Shown: piece by piece, positions 50,201 through 63,402 of the stretch
Numbering within the stretch: the first letter of the stretch is position 1
How the letters are laid out: every line of letters starts with the position of its first letter
Assembly (NCBI GenBank): GCA_963070105.1
Contig: OY718808.1
Span: 1,930,238 to 1,994,237 of the forward strand
Direction of reading: 5' to 3'
Source of the DNA: Litomosoides sigmodontis
Lineage: Eukaryota > Nematoda > Chromadorea > Rhabditida > Onchocercidae
DNA: 64,000 nucleotides
Made by a program: the position numbers and the translations under genes
The notes under the pieces: model-generated
Database searches by the model: none
The model's input: only the letters and a program-made list of their open reading frames with translations
Told to the model about the DNA's origin: nothing

Positions 50201-51671
50201 ACACAATAACAGCAAATTGGAAATTTTAAAAAATGATGGAATGAATGAATCGATTGAGGCAGAAATGCATTCGATGTCAGTGAAAATTCACGACGGTGAA
50301 TTATTCTCCTATCAGTTATCAACAGGTTGTACAAAAGAAATGCAAAATAGGACACGTTCGTGTCTTCAACCATTAATGATAACCTGGCGGAATATCCGTG
50401 AAAGACGACCGTTGCTAAAAAATGTACGTTGAATGAAATTATCATTGATATCACTGATGTGCTATTGTAATTTCATAATTGTACAATAAGACAGGTTATT
50501 GATTGATTTGTTATCATTCATTTATGTTTTACTGTATGATAAACCTTTCATCATTCATGCAACTGATTTGTTGTCAGTTTGCGCTTTACAGTATGATAAG
50601 CTTTTAATGTGTTATCATTTGTGTAGCGTAGCATCACTGGACGGTGTGATAATTTGTCGTATGCATGAATATGATAATTTCATAGCTAACAATGTAAGCT
50701 TAGAATTTGGAATTCTTTGTGTTGTTTTTTTTCCTTTTTTCTTCTTCTGCAAACTAATATAAATTTTTGAATTTATAAATTAACAAACTAAATTATTGCT
50801 AATTTATCTTAGTTATGAAGTTCATTTGTTAGTTTAATTAATACACTAAATTTGCAGACATCATTTCCAATATACAAGTACAAACGAGAGGAATTGTTAG
50901 AGCTCTGTGATGGTTATGCAAATTTATTCATGTGTGCTGGCTCTGAATCAATTACAATTTGCCTTAATGATGAAATGGTACGTTTTAAAATAATTCATTA
51001 TTAAAACATTTCGAGAAAAATTAGGTGTAGTTTCTTTTTTTCGTTACATAACTTGAGGGATTGATTTTCATTTGTTAATGAGCTTGACGACTTTTCTGAG
51101 GCTAAACAATTTGCCACAATAAATTTCATACTTTTTAACTTAAAATAAACGAATAGATTAATTAATGAGTAAAAAGTTAAAATTTAGGTACGATTTGCTC
51201 GAGATCATTTCGGATACATTTGCACACCGCAGAATATAAAACGTTTCATGAAGCATCACGTATGTATTAGCATGGCTTTAGCCGATACTAACAGTGAGAA
51301 ATGTCAAATGTTCATTGGCGGTGTAGCGGAGCCGGGAAATGATCAGGTATGTTTGCTCATCAACGGATTACATTAGCAATAGCTTTTTTTATTTTTAAAT
51401 AATTTGAATTTTTACGGAAGAGAATACTGGCTTAAACAGTGTTTAGGAGATAAATGAAATAGTGTCGGAACAAAAAAACAAAAAAAAAAAAAAGAAGCAC
51501 AAGTAATTGCAAAAGAAAAAAAATTTTTTTTTTTTTTTTTAGAACAAATGTCGAGGTGTTCGGCAGTACTACGATTGTATAAAATGGGAAATTATGCAAA
51601 AATGTGGAAATGAAACGTTGAAAGAAATTGAAGCATCAATAAATGAATATGGTTGTAACTTGAGAACGTAG
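41225..51671 (+). CDS. Secreted protein with three 12-cysteine domains (CPG4-like)
   Basis: Sixteen coding exons: 41225-41291, 43291-43421, 44146-44339, 44941-45134, 45462-45536, 46243-46299, 46817-47059, 47326-47416, 47714-47767, 47926-48091, 48785-48892, 49639-49819, 50170-50423, 50858-50977, 51188-51346, 51543-51671 (2223 nt, 740 aa). Exon 1 encodes a signal peptide (MMQKLLILLPIMTLIIRW). Three domains follow at about 30-200, 351-515 and 566-739. Each has exactly 12 cysteines in matching order, with CLRPWLDLWEMI, CYAPMIKLWNEI and CLQPLMITWRNI as equivalent helices. A Ser/Thr-rich linker with seven Thr in a row separates domains 1 and 2. The pattern resembles nematode chondroitin proteoglycan 4 / DUF19-type secreted domains; the name is from memory of the pattern, not a search. 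Ser-Gly attachment sites are few, so chondroitin carriage is doubtful. The 47416/47714 junction has a competing pair (A|GTTGGT with TTGCAG at 47700). Confidence 0.8.
42894..43290 (+). repeat. Intronic minisatellite, five units, ending at the 3' splice site
   Basis: Five head-to-tail units begin near 42894, 42962, 43048, 43160 and 43226. Each starts with CTAGTTTTGCGAACCACTTA or a close variant, then ATCAGGCTAAAGTGTGAAAT. Units 2 and 3 carry extra AAGTGTAAAA / GAAGTTACTTCAAC blocks. Unit length runs from about 65 to 112 bp. The fifth ends in TTTTTTCACTTACAG, the acceptor of exon 2 of the 12-cysteine gene. Confidence 0.9.
46538..46592 (+). repeat. (TG)n microsatellite in intron
   Basis: TG run with a few interruptions, inside the intron between exons 6 and 7 of the 12-cysteine gene. 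Confidence 0.95.
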
Positions 51672-54600
51672 CTGAACGTGTAGCAAGCTATGATCATTGT
51701 GATACGTTTATGAAATTATTTTCCATTTTTAATTCTTCTTTAAGTTCAATTGAATATTGCAATTAATTTTCACTCATATATTTTCATTTCTTTTTTAAAT
51801 TTAATTTTTAATTAAAAAAAAGCATTTTACAAGCAATATTTTAACATTTAACATTAAAGTTTGCCTTGTAACTGACGTTTACGTCATTGCAGTTAGGAGT
51901 GTTTGATTATAGCTAATTGCTAATACAGGTTTAACTAGCGTCCGAGTACTAGTTACATACGTTTCACGTCCAATTGCTTACCTTAGAATCGATAGTACAC
52001 CTAAATAGCTAAGCCTAAGGCTTTTAGCTTCTAGCAGAAGACAATATATGAAAGCTTTATAAGTCTAGCACAATATCAATTACTCGTTCGTAACTGTCTT
52101 ATTACTGTATTTGACATTCGGTCTCAACCTCAACAATTATCACTATCATCATCCTTTGCTTTCCATCAATACAGTTTGCTAATTAATTAAGCTTCCCTTT
52201 TTGTTCGATTTATTGTACGTTGACTTCCGTTGTGCTACTTTAATCCAATAGCGTTCCGAATAAAATGATGACAAATCAATCGAGAAGCATGCTTATTACA
52301 ATTTTCTACAGCTCTTCTATTTGGCTATAAAATATGAGAGTACAGTTTTACGAATTTTCTCAACAAAAAAATTGAGTTGAAAGATTTACCAACACTAGCA
52401 ATGCTTTAAATTAGTCCAAAATATATTAAAATTAACTAAATAATTTGCAACAATTATCGATAAAAGTTTAATTTGATAAGTGTCATGGTTGCTAAAAAAT
52501 TAATTGGGTGGAAATTATCAAAATGAAAACTAAGTACCATAAAAAAAACTTCAAGCTACGATAATTTAGGGTGAGAAAAGATTTTGCACTTTTAATCTTA
52601 TTTTAGTCATATGAGAGTACAGTTTTCTGTACGAATTGTTTTGTAAATCACAGTAAAAGACGGTTACAGTAATTAATCGGCAACGATTAAATACACCCAC
52701 GATGATGGTCAGTTAAAATGAGTGAAAAAAAAAGTTAAATTTTTCTCAACAACATACTGTTCATTAAAACGTACCACCACAATGGCGATGTTTTAAAAAT
52801 GTAAAGCAAAGCACCGCTGGAGTTGTTTTTAAAAATTCACCATTCTTGAAGCAGACATGAATAGACACGAGGAAAATGAGAAGCTAAACATATCTTGAGG
52901 AAAAAAACGAATTGATTTTTGAAAAATCCAATTTGAAACGAAATGATTACATTGAGCGATTTCAAATAGCTAATTTTTTTTATTTCTCCAAGTGGTAATT
53001 CAATTCTTTGAATTTTCAAGTGAATGAAAAATTCGCGTGCCTACTGACTCATCTGTGATTTTCTTTTTTGTTGTTTGATATGAGCGAAAAATTGTTTGAA
53101 ATTATGTTTTGAAATGGTAAAATGTGATTTCTGAAATTATTATTATCACATTTCTATCAATTATTTTTATAGCATTTTATAATTCATTTTTTTTTTGTAA
53201 AAATAAAAGTTCAATTTTAACATGCAATTTTCAGCCAAAATGTAATGCTAATTTATATGCGATGTTTCATCAAAATTTTATTAAAAAAAAATGAAAATTA
53301 GACGTATAATGGATGAGGATGAGGATTGAAACTTTCAGCAATCATATTAAAAAATCTTCCCAAAGTGCATTAAAACTTGGCTATGCTATTTCTTCCCTCT
53401 TTCTCTTTAATTTTTATAAAATGAAATAACTTAAAATTTGGTATTATTGCTAACAAAAGTCATCGCAGGCTTACCGATTTCACTGTGGTAAAGACGTTTT
53501 TTTTTGAAATAGATTTATTAAATTTTATTAATATTTTGAAATTAAACTTCTTAAATTTCGTTTAAATTTTCAATATATTTTATAATCACTCCATTATTTG
53601 ATCCTAATATCATTTTTTTTGACAAATCTTTAAATCGTTTGTTTTACTATCGTTAACTGATAAGAAATCACATTAACTGATATCAGAATTAAAAATCATC
53701 GTAATTCCCATTATTTCATACTTTTTTTGATAACTGCCAGGCTGATAACTTCGATCACTTCGATATTTCATTTACATTCGGCAATAATTTTACAAAAAAA
53801 ATGTAATTTAAATTAAAAAAAACACTTTTTTTGCAATTTAAATATTTTTGTGCGTTGTTTTTTTCTCCATTTAAGCCATTTTTCTCCATTAAATAAAAAA
53901 AAAATTATTTTATTTGCAACAGTCTGTCCCGTACATTCATCATATTTCTTCTAGGTGTAAAATTAAAAAGAAATATTATTTCAGAGAGAGGTTAAAGGTT
54001 AAATTCCTGTTTTGCACGATGATTACTTTCCTTGCTCTATCTGTTCTCTCCCTCCTCTCTCTCCCTCTCTCTCTCCTTCTGTCTCTCCCTGCTAATGTTG
54101 TCTCTCACCTCATATTTCAAACTATCACCATCACACTTATCCAATTCAATCATTTTTTCTTTTCATTTTTTTTTTAAACGGTCCCTCTCCTCATCACCAT
54201 CGCTATGTTGCCAGCTTTGGTTAAAAAAAAAAAGGGAAAAAAAAGGAAAGACTGATGGCACAGTGCCAAGGTGATTCTTATGTCTGGCCAATGAGTATGT
54301 AATTTGGAGTGGATGAATGCTGGGGTGTGTCCGTGTCCATTTGTCTGTCAGGAATAAAGTCCGTACCAGTTTGTGCCAATCATCCAACACGCACTTCCGT
54401 CAAAATCACACTTCTCTCTCTCTCTCTCTCTCTGTCTTTTCCTATCTGTCTGTCTCTCACTCTCCCTCTCTCTCACTGTTCTATTTGATAAACAAAAAAA
54501 ATTTTCATTCCTTGCAAATCTTTTAAGAACAACAGCAGCAACAGTAGCAGCATAGCATCAATTTGCCTTCCTTCCACCTTTACTTTGAAAGTGCAACCGG

Positions 54601-54687
54601 AAATGAGGTTTAAATATATGAAAAGTTGGATTTCGTGAAAAAAAAAACAAAAAAATATTATTTTAAAGATAGATGGACAGACAGACG

Positions 54688-54689
<2 letters not shown>

Positions 54690-54736
<47 letters not shown>

Positions 54737-54763
54737 ACACGTGTACACACATGTACACACACA
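54690..54763. repeat. (AC)n microsatellite, interrupted
   Basis: AC run of about 40 bp continuing as an interrupted ATACACAC/GTGTACACAC stretch, directly followed by a short AG run. Confidence 0.95.
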
Positions 54764-55111
54764 GGGAGAGAGAGAGAGAAATCTGAAATGAGTAGCATTT
54801 AGTTAGTGACGGAGTATTATGATAAAAAAATTTTTTATTGCACAAGCGGTAGATGTTTGTGCGACAATTCCGCTTTCACGTATTTTAGCAATAATGAGAT
54901 TATTTATTTGTACATGGAAATGTACAAAAATAAAAGAGCAAACAAGCAAAGCAACAATGAAATTGTGCAATTTTTTAAATCAATTAATTTTCTCAACAGT
55001 TTTTCTTTCTTCCTTCCTCTCTCTCTCTCTCTCTCACTCTCTTCCTTTCATTGTAAGACAAAAGTGTAAAAGTAGTTCCTTTTTTTTTTTTGCTTTTTCT
55101 CCTTCTTCGTC

Positions 55112-55131
55112 AACACACACACACATACACA

Positions 55132-55194
<63 letters not shown>
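55112..55194. repeat. (AC)n microsatellite
   Basis: About 80 bp of AC repeats with two ATAC interruptions in the left third; the right 55 bp is uninterrupted. Confidence 0.95.
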
Positions 55195-55199
<5 letters not shown>

Positions 55200-56612
55200 T
55201 CTTTATCGCTCAATGCTTTGTTAAAATTTATTCAACTAATTTCCGGAAATGCAAAAATTGAAGCGAAATAAAACGAAAAGAAATATGTCAGTAAAAATTT
55301 CTACATCTCACCAGCAGACAGATTGATCAGTTAGATCGATAAGAAATTGATGAAAATTTTTGCTTTTTCAACAATTAATAACATTTTTAATTTTTCTTTC
55401 TCCTCCTATTTTCATTCATCAAATTTCCTGCGCACAATTTGTCATGAATATTTTTTGCTTTTGCATTTATTTTTTCACTTTTCTTTTTCGGTTCTTTTCT
55501 TTCGGGAAAATTGCAAAACGATAGAGGAAGATGACGGAAGGACAAATGCGCGCTTAGCTCATTCAATTTTAGTTCAAATAAATTCTTTAAAAATTTCTGC
55601 AAGAGATTTTTTTTTCTTTTTGGAAATTTAGCAATCACACACACAAAAAAAACGGATGAAAAATGAGTGTTGAAAGTTTTCCTTTTCTTTTCTTTCTGTT
55701 TAATTTCAATTAAAAGATGCATCGAAAAAAATAAATAAATAGATTGTATTAATTAAAAGTTGAAATTTTTTCTAGAAATTTTATATAAAATCTATGAAAA
55801 AAGCTGCAAACAAAAAAAAACAAAGAAATGTTTTTTTTTCATTTTAAATATTAATATTTCTTCCTCCTCCCTCTCTGTCTCTCTCTCTCTCCCTTTCTCT
55901 TTCTCTTTATTCCTTTTTTAACACTTTCAAAAAATTATTAAGTTTTCAGTTGTTAGGAACTGAAAAGTGTCCAAATGTTTTGTTTTTTTTTTGCAATAAT
56001 TGTTTAAATATCTTTGCAAAAAAAAAGAATAATTAAAAGTAGTTTAATTTAAATAAAGTAAAATATTTATATGGCAAATTAAAATCTTTATAAACGTGAC
56101 TGACGTTCAACTTCAACTATCATCATCTCTAATCACATGTTCTATCATCTCTTATCACCTTCGTATCGCCAGATTATGCATAATTCCTGTTTAAAATCCA
56201 AATATCAATCAAATCGATTGCATCTCAAAGAGTTAACTTCATTGATTTCTTTCGTCACAAATAAATCTTTAGAAATTCGTTAACATTAAAAAAAAATGAA
56301 CTGCCTAACAGATATTTTAGCATTTCATTTGCAAGCTATTGGTATTTCGCCTCTCTACAATTAATTAATAAACACTTCAATATTTCAATTTTTTAATTTC
56401 CTGAAATGTTTTTTGTGCAGCGATGAAAAATGAAAATTGCAATTATCATTTATGAGCTATTTGACTATTTGATGAACGTTTCCTATCGCATTCGTCATAT
56501 CGTTGTACATTTTCCTACGTCATCACCAGATCTTCTGGAATCCTTCAGTCCTCAATTACTTCATCATTTAAAAAAATATGCGATATTATTTAATCAAAAT
56601 ATTGATTGTTTG

Positions 56613-57064
<452 letters not shown>

Positions 57065-60000
57065 CAAAAAGGTCATACATAGTACGTGCTCGTTTTTGTA
57101 ATTTGTTTAAAAACAAACAGTTAAATTAATTTTTGAAGTTGGAATTTTAATTCACTTTATATTCATAACTACTGTTGAATAAAATGAAATACACAGGTAA
57201 TTTCAATTAGATCTATTTTAATGGGAAAAAAAAGGACCAAAAAAGAAAAAAACAAGCAGAGACGTGTGTACACATATACACGCACGTACAAAGATGGTGA
57301 ATGATTAATTGTGACATCGTTTGCTACACGTTACTTAAAAAATTCAACGTATAATTTCCGTGTGAGAAACTAAGTAAAGTGTTCAATGATAATTTTGAAA
57401 TGATTATTTCCTCATCTGGCCATTTCCTGTGATCCGAACAAACTAGTCAATCGATCAATTTTTTTAATTAATTCCACTCACTGTTTCAATAATTTATACT
57501 TTTTAGATTTTTTAGAAATCCTTCATTCATCAATTACTACATATCATATTTCATTTCAAAAAAAAAAAAGAATCTGATATCTCATAGATTCATTTTTTTC
57601 CCATGCAGGTCATAATTCCCGACAAAATTTTCTATGAGAAGCAGATGGAGAGACAAAGAGGGAAAAGCAGAGAGAGAGACAGAAAGGGAAAGTGAGAGAG
57701 GAAAAACGAATTGATGTAAAAGAGATTAAAGCAAATTTATTTTATTTGCTTTTTTTTTTATCAAACTCAATCTTTTTATTTCAAAACTTTATGTAAACAA
57801 ATCAATATCATTTGTTTACATATACAATAATAAAATTATTCCACGAATAGCATAACGGTTTTACAATAATTGTTGTACAATACATCAAGCCAACAATTTC
57901 CTTTTTCATCTTACCGAATTTTTTTTTAAAGTTTGATTTTACTGTATAATTATTTGCTCCCTCTCTCCCTCTTTCTCTCTCTCTTTTTTTAAACGTTTTC
58001 AAAAGAAATGAAATGAAATAGACGATAACTTTTATCCATTTCATTCTTCTCCTTCAATTGATATTAAAATTAATATTAAATTCGATCATCCATTACGGGG
58101 AATTTATTTGCCTCATTTTTAACCAAAACAAACAGTGACCATTTTTCGGGGATCTCTCATATAAATTTCAGTGCACAAATGTTTTACTTCGTTTTGAGAG
58201 AGAAAAAAAAGAGAGAGAGAAGAGAGAGGAAGAAAAAGCAATAATTTTAGGCAAATTTTAGCATATTTTAAATTTGAATTATTCGAATCTTCACAATAAG
58301 TGTAATGATCATCATTCCACTCTCACTGATTTATTTCTTCTAATCTAAGCTAATCAATTAGCCAACACATTTTAATAAATTATGGAAAATTTTTTTTTTA
58401 AAAAATTTACTTGATATTCAACTCGATAAGTTTATCATTGATCAATCATTTCGTTATCCTTACATCATGAAGCCTTTTTATTTGAGCGCACGAAACAAGT
58501 AATGACAATTTTTATTCAACCATCCTCTCTCATCTCTTCCAAATTATTTCATGTAATTTAAAGCAAAGAAAAAAAAATTTTTGATCAAATTAAAGAAGTG
58601 AAGTGGTGGCAAAACGCCAAGAAATCCAGACAGCCATCATGCAGCGACATACATCATCAAGCGTTCGTTCCACAGTAGCAGTTTTGAAGGGACGGTGATC
58701 GGTGCACGCAATGCACGCATCCGTGCATGCGTCATCATTTTCTGGAAAAATTACATTCGCCTTTTGTGTGTCGTCGTCTTCAGCTTCACATATAATTTTT
58801 GAATTGTTTTCTCTTTTTTTTTTTTTTTTTTTGAGCAGACAAACAAAAAGCGTTGGAGGAAAAATATGTGGCAAATGCTACTTCATGCATTCTTTGATGT
58901 CACACTTATCACTTATTGAAAATTTTTATTTTCACTCACTTAGCACTTTAATTTCTTGTTTTCTGTTTTTGTTTTGTTTTCAGTACAACTTGCACTCATT
59001 CGCCGATCTATTAATGTTAGCCTTTCATTTCTTAGCTGAAAATATAAATCTTTTTTTCTTTTCCTTTTACCTGCTAAAATTGATAGTGCAATCTTTCAGT
59101 ACTTTGTTAGCACGGCGAAAATTACTTCTTCCATTCAAATAATTCGTAAAAATTGAAAAATTCCAAAAAAAAAACGACTTTGATTTTGTGAAATTGTACA
59201 AAAACTTGTGAAATTCCAGGACAAAATTGTTATTGTAAAAAAGAAACGAAATAGGCAAAAAAAAAAATTATTTGGAAAGAAAAAACATTAAAGCTGTACA
59301 TGTAATGTTGTTGTAAACATTTTACATCGTTAATTTATGCGAAACGAATGAGATGTCAAATTTCATTGAATGATATTAGTCAGTCACATTAACGCATTTC
59401 CTGCTTGTTTTTTGGTATTTTTAAATTTTACAACTATCCACCAAAAAAAAATAATTCTTTTTCCAACTTTTAATATGAAATTTGTAAAATCAAAAAGAAA
59501 AGCCGAATGACAAAATTAATTTCTAGGATGTATGAATTATCAATGATTTTTTTTTACATATTAGTAAATTAGTTAATTGATAGAAAAAAAAAGGTGTATT
59601 TGAGTGAAATTTATGAATGGTATATGCTCCCAAAATAAAAAAGTTTTTTTCCTTCATATATAATAATGAAATTTTTTTTAATATAATTGAAAATGAAATT
59701 GTATGAGTGAAATTATTTGGCGGTAGTTTGACTAATTCTCAACACATATTTTTCAGCTTTTGCTCATTTCGTTTTATTTTCGCAGAAGTTATTCGTAGGA
59801 AACAGAAATGGTTTTTTTTTGTTAAGTGAACATTTTTTTTCAGTTTCATTTAATTTCGATTAAATGAATAATTGCATAATTATTATTATTACAGGTGCGT
59901 ATTATGATGATAGAGTGGAATAAAAAGGACAAAGAAATAGAGCAGATAAGTGAGAAAAAAAAAGAAAGAGATGGACGGTGAAATAGAAACAGATAACTTT

Positions 60001-60525
60001 AAGAAATAAAGAAACGGAAAATAGAACGTATAACGTTGTATTATTATGTTTAACGATTTCTTTAGAAATTAAAATTGTCTTTTATTCAATATAGAATAAC
60101 CCATTTAAATTTTGAAAAAAATTGCAAAATAATTTCCATTTTATTATCAAATAATTTTTGCTAACTAACTTTCCTAAAGTGAATATGATATCATTTCAAT
60201 TCCTTGTTACAACTAGTTGCATTTAAAATTATTTCTTTTAAAAGTTCAAATAATTTTTTTGACTTAGCTATTTTTTGTTTTTTTTTATTTTTCGGCTTAA
60301 GTTTATTTTTTGACTTAATATTTCTTAACATTTAGGAATTTATTTTAAATTTTGTTTCTGTTGATGCAATCTGCAATTAATTTTCTCTCCCTTTCTCTCG
60401 CCCTGTCCTCTTGAATTATTTCAATTATTTTCATATATTTTTTTGAAGTGCTCTATGAAATTTGTTTGGTGTTGCAACGATTGCTTTGCATCTCTTTCAT
60501 CAAGTTATTAGCGTAAGATCTTCCA

Positions 60526-60567
60526 GACACACACACACACACACACACGCACACACTCACACACGTG
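60526..60567. repeat. (AC)n microsatellite
   Basis: AC run with a GC and a TC interruption, intergenic. Confidence 0.9.
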
Positions 60568-61253
60568 TGAAAGTTTGTTTAAAAAAATATTCAGCGTGCT
60601 CGGACGCACGCGTGTGACCTTTTCTTACGGTATATCCATGTTTCACAGTATATCGTTGCTTTGGAATTCATCCATGTTCTACAGTACATTCATATTTTGT
60701 AGATGTTCCATTTGAAATTAGCATAAGTAAAAACTGGATGCATTAGCTAGCGAAAGCACAATCATTTTTGGCAAGGTGGAAGTTAATGAAGAAATTTAAT
60801 GAAATTTGATTTTTGCACTTTTATTAGTAAGATTCATCCATTCAACATTTTCATCATCTTTTACTGCTATAGTTTCTTCACTCATTTCGCACTTCATTTT
60901 TTCCCTTTATTTGTTTGTTTATTTATCCATTCCTCTAAACAAAATCGATTTTTTTTTTCTGTTGAAAAATATTTCATTAAAAAAAAAAATTAATTTTTGC
61001 ACTAAAACAAATTATTTTGCGCTACGATGAAATTTCATTTCTCATCCTTCTGCTTTGTTTCATTTCTTTTTTTTTTGTTTCTTTCAAACTTTCTTAATTT
61101 TAAAATACACTGAAACATTTTACAGTGTTTTATTGTGTCTGTTAGAGCTGTGTTTCATTTTTTGCTCATTTTACCTAAAATTGATGGGAACACTGATGGG
61201 AACACTTCGATGACATTGACAATTTCAGGTGAAGTACATAGTTATGCATGTAC

Positions 61254-61291
61254 TACTACTACTACTACTACTAGTAGTAGTAGTAGTAGTA
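61254..61291. repeat. Palindromic (ACT)n(AGT)n repeat
   Basis: ACT units switch to AGT units at a central CTAG, giving a perfect 38-bp inverted repeat with 19-nt arms and no loop. Confidence 0.95.
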
Positions 61292-61613
61292 ACAGAGTAT
61301 TTTACATTCTTAAACATTTTTTTTCTTTTCCTTTTCCTTTCCTCTCCTTTTCATTTTGCTTGTTATTTCAATTTATTGAAATGAATCACAGATAGCGTAA
61401 CCAGACGTTTACGTCATTTGTGAATTAAAAAAAAATGGGAGGAAAAAAAATGTGAGCAATGTTTGTTTGCACAATAGGAAAAAATTTTAATGCAAAAAAA
61501 AGAAAAAGTGAATGATTTTTTGATTAGTATTATATTATCATAATTGTGCTAGAATTGACGTCTATCTACTAACTCGAGAAACTATACATGCTTTTCATTC
61601 TTCCTTCCTTCCC

Positions 61614-61614
61614 C

Positions 61615-61647
<33 letters not shown>

Positions 61648-61670
61648 GGTGTGTGTGTGTGTGGGTGTGT
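61614..61670. repeat. Compound (CT)n(GT)n microsatellite
   Basis: A CT run changes to a GT run near 61638, with two GGG interruptions in the GT part. Confidence 0.95.
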
Positions 61671-61891
61671 CGGTTATTATTTTAAGTTATTGTTTTTTTT
61701 TGTGAATAATTTATTTAAATGAATTATTAACAAAAAGTAGGAAGTGTATATTTTGTCTGTTCGTTTTTTTCTTCCGTCTGTCTCAGACATCTGTACCCAG
61801 CAGACATGAAGTCAATTACATTTTTTTTTAAGCAAAAGAAAAAGGTGGAAAAAGCAATATCTCTTAGTCATAAAAACAATGGGAGAAAGAC

Positions 61892-61924
<33 letters not shown>

Positions 61925-62468
61925 GAAGGCGAGAGGTTTTTCTTTGGTATTGGCCATTGAAATGGTCCCCAAAATGCTATTACAATCAAACAAACCTATA
62001 TTCATCGTGAAAATGAATGGGCAGAGAGAGTGTTTGTTTATAGTTTAGATTGGCATCCATCCCATTTCATCCATCCATTCAATTCTTTTTTTCACTTCAC
62101 TTTTCAAGACATTTTATACATAAGCGAATTGTCCGTTCTCTCTCCCTCTCTCTCTCTTTCTCTCTCTTTCTTCCCTTTCCTCGCTCTCTCTCTCTCCTTG
62201 TCTCCGTCATTTTTCTCTTTGATTTTGTTCGATGTCACCTTTTTCGAGCTTCCTATTGCGCATATTTTGTCGAAAATGTTGTTTGGCAATCATTCCTCCA
62301 TCTATTACATTTTTGTAAAGTATACTTTTAAAGAAGGCGCAAAATAGCGAAAAGCGCTTTCATTGCTTTTTTTTTGTTGCATTTTAAAGGAACACTTCTG
62401 ACACTTCTCTGATAGAGCTTTTGAAGAATGAAATTTTACATACATTTACTTACTAATTTTCTAACGAT

Positions 62469-62471
<3 letters not shown>

Positions 62472-62560
<89 letters not shown>
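62472..62560. repeat. (CA)n microsatellite
   Basis: About 89 bp of uninterrupted CA repeats, followed to about 62790 by degenerate CACA/ACGT-rich sequence that looks like a decayed extension. Confidence 0.95.
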
Positions 62561-62562
<2 letters not shown>

Positions 62563-63356
62563 AATCTCCAATGATCATTTATTCAGTAACTGATTCAACC
62601 GATACTACCGCACACATATACGTTACATATACAGTACATTTCTAACGTACGCACACGCACGCGAACACAACATATATATACGCAGGCAATCTTCAATCAT
62701 TTGATAAGTAACCAAATCATCAAACACACATACGTACACGTGCACTATACGTACGTACACACAAACATGCACGCATACGCACAACAGGTGATTGATTGAT
62801 ACTAGGAAAGATGATCTGTAGAGGAGGGAAAATAAAGTGATACGTGAAGATTGTTTACTTTACCTGATAACTTATCACATCTTTTGTGAAGATTTTTTTT
62901 TTGATTTTCAGATGACGAAGCTGAGAGGTATGAATGAAAAAAAATTTTGAATTCAAATTTTGAATTCACTTCTGTACGATTCGATTCACCACTTATAGTA
63001 GAATTTTCAACAGCATAGGAGGAATTCAGTAGGAAAAGAAGTGGGAAAAAAAGAAGGAAGAAAAATCGGTGGACGGCTCCCTTTGCATTCCTAATCATTT
63101 TCATTACAAATACATTCAAAAATATATAATTAATCATTTTAGGAATTTTAAATTTGCTTTTTTTTGCTGTTAAAATGAATGATTTTACAATAGAAATTCT
63201 AGGAGAGAAACAATGGTAGTTATTTGCTCTGTAAAAGTTTTCCTTGTAATAAATGAATCCTTTTAATTTATTTTATTTTTCATCAATTTAAACATTTCTT
63301 TTTTTCTTTTTGCTATTTCGTCTCAGTGATATACAAAACGATCAAAATTAAAATCA

Positions 63357-63402
63357 AACACACACACACACACACACATACACATATATGTGTATGTGTG
63401 TA
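63357..63402. repeat. (CA)n tract ending in a 30-bp palindrome
   Basis: A CA run enters a perfect palindrome (63372-63401) centred on CACATATATGTG, so that the CA run becomes a TG run on the other side. Confidence 0.95.

Noticed and set aside
56421..56610. Exon-like fragment after a TTTTTTGTGCAG acceptor (RIRHIVVHFPTSSPDLLESF and neighbours)
   Set aside because: Protein-like composition, but there is no second exon, no donor other than the TG tract itself and no recognised domain, so it is not called a gene.
58590..59258. Open frames on both strands around a poly-T run
   Set aside because: Hydrophobic or Lys-rich composition follows from T- and A-runs, and there are no splice-consistent partners.
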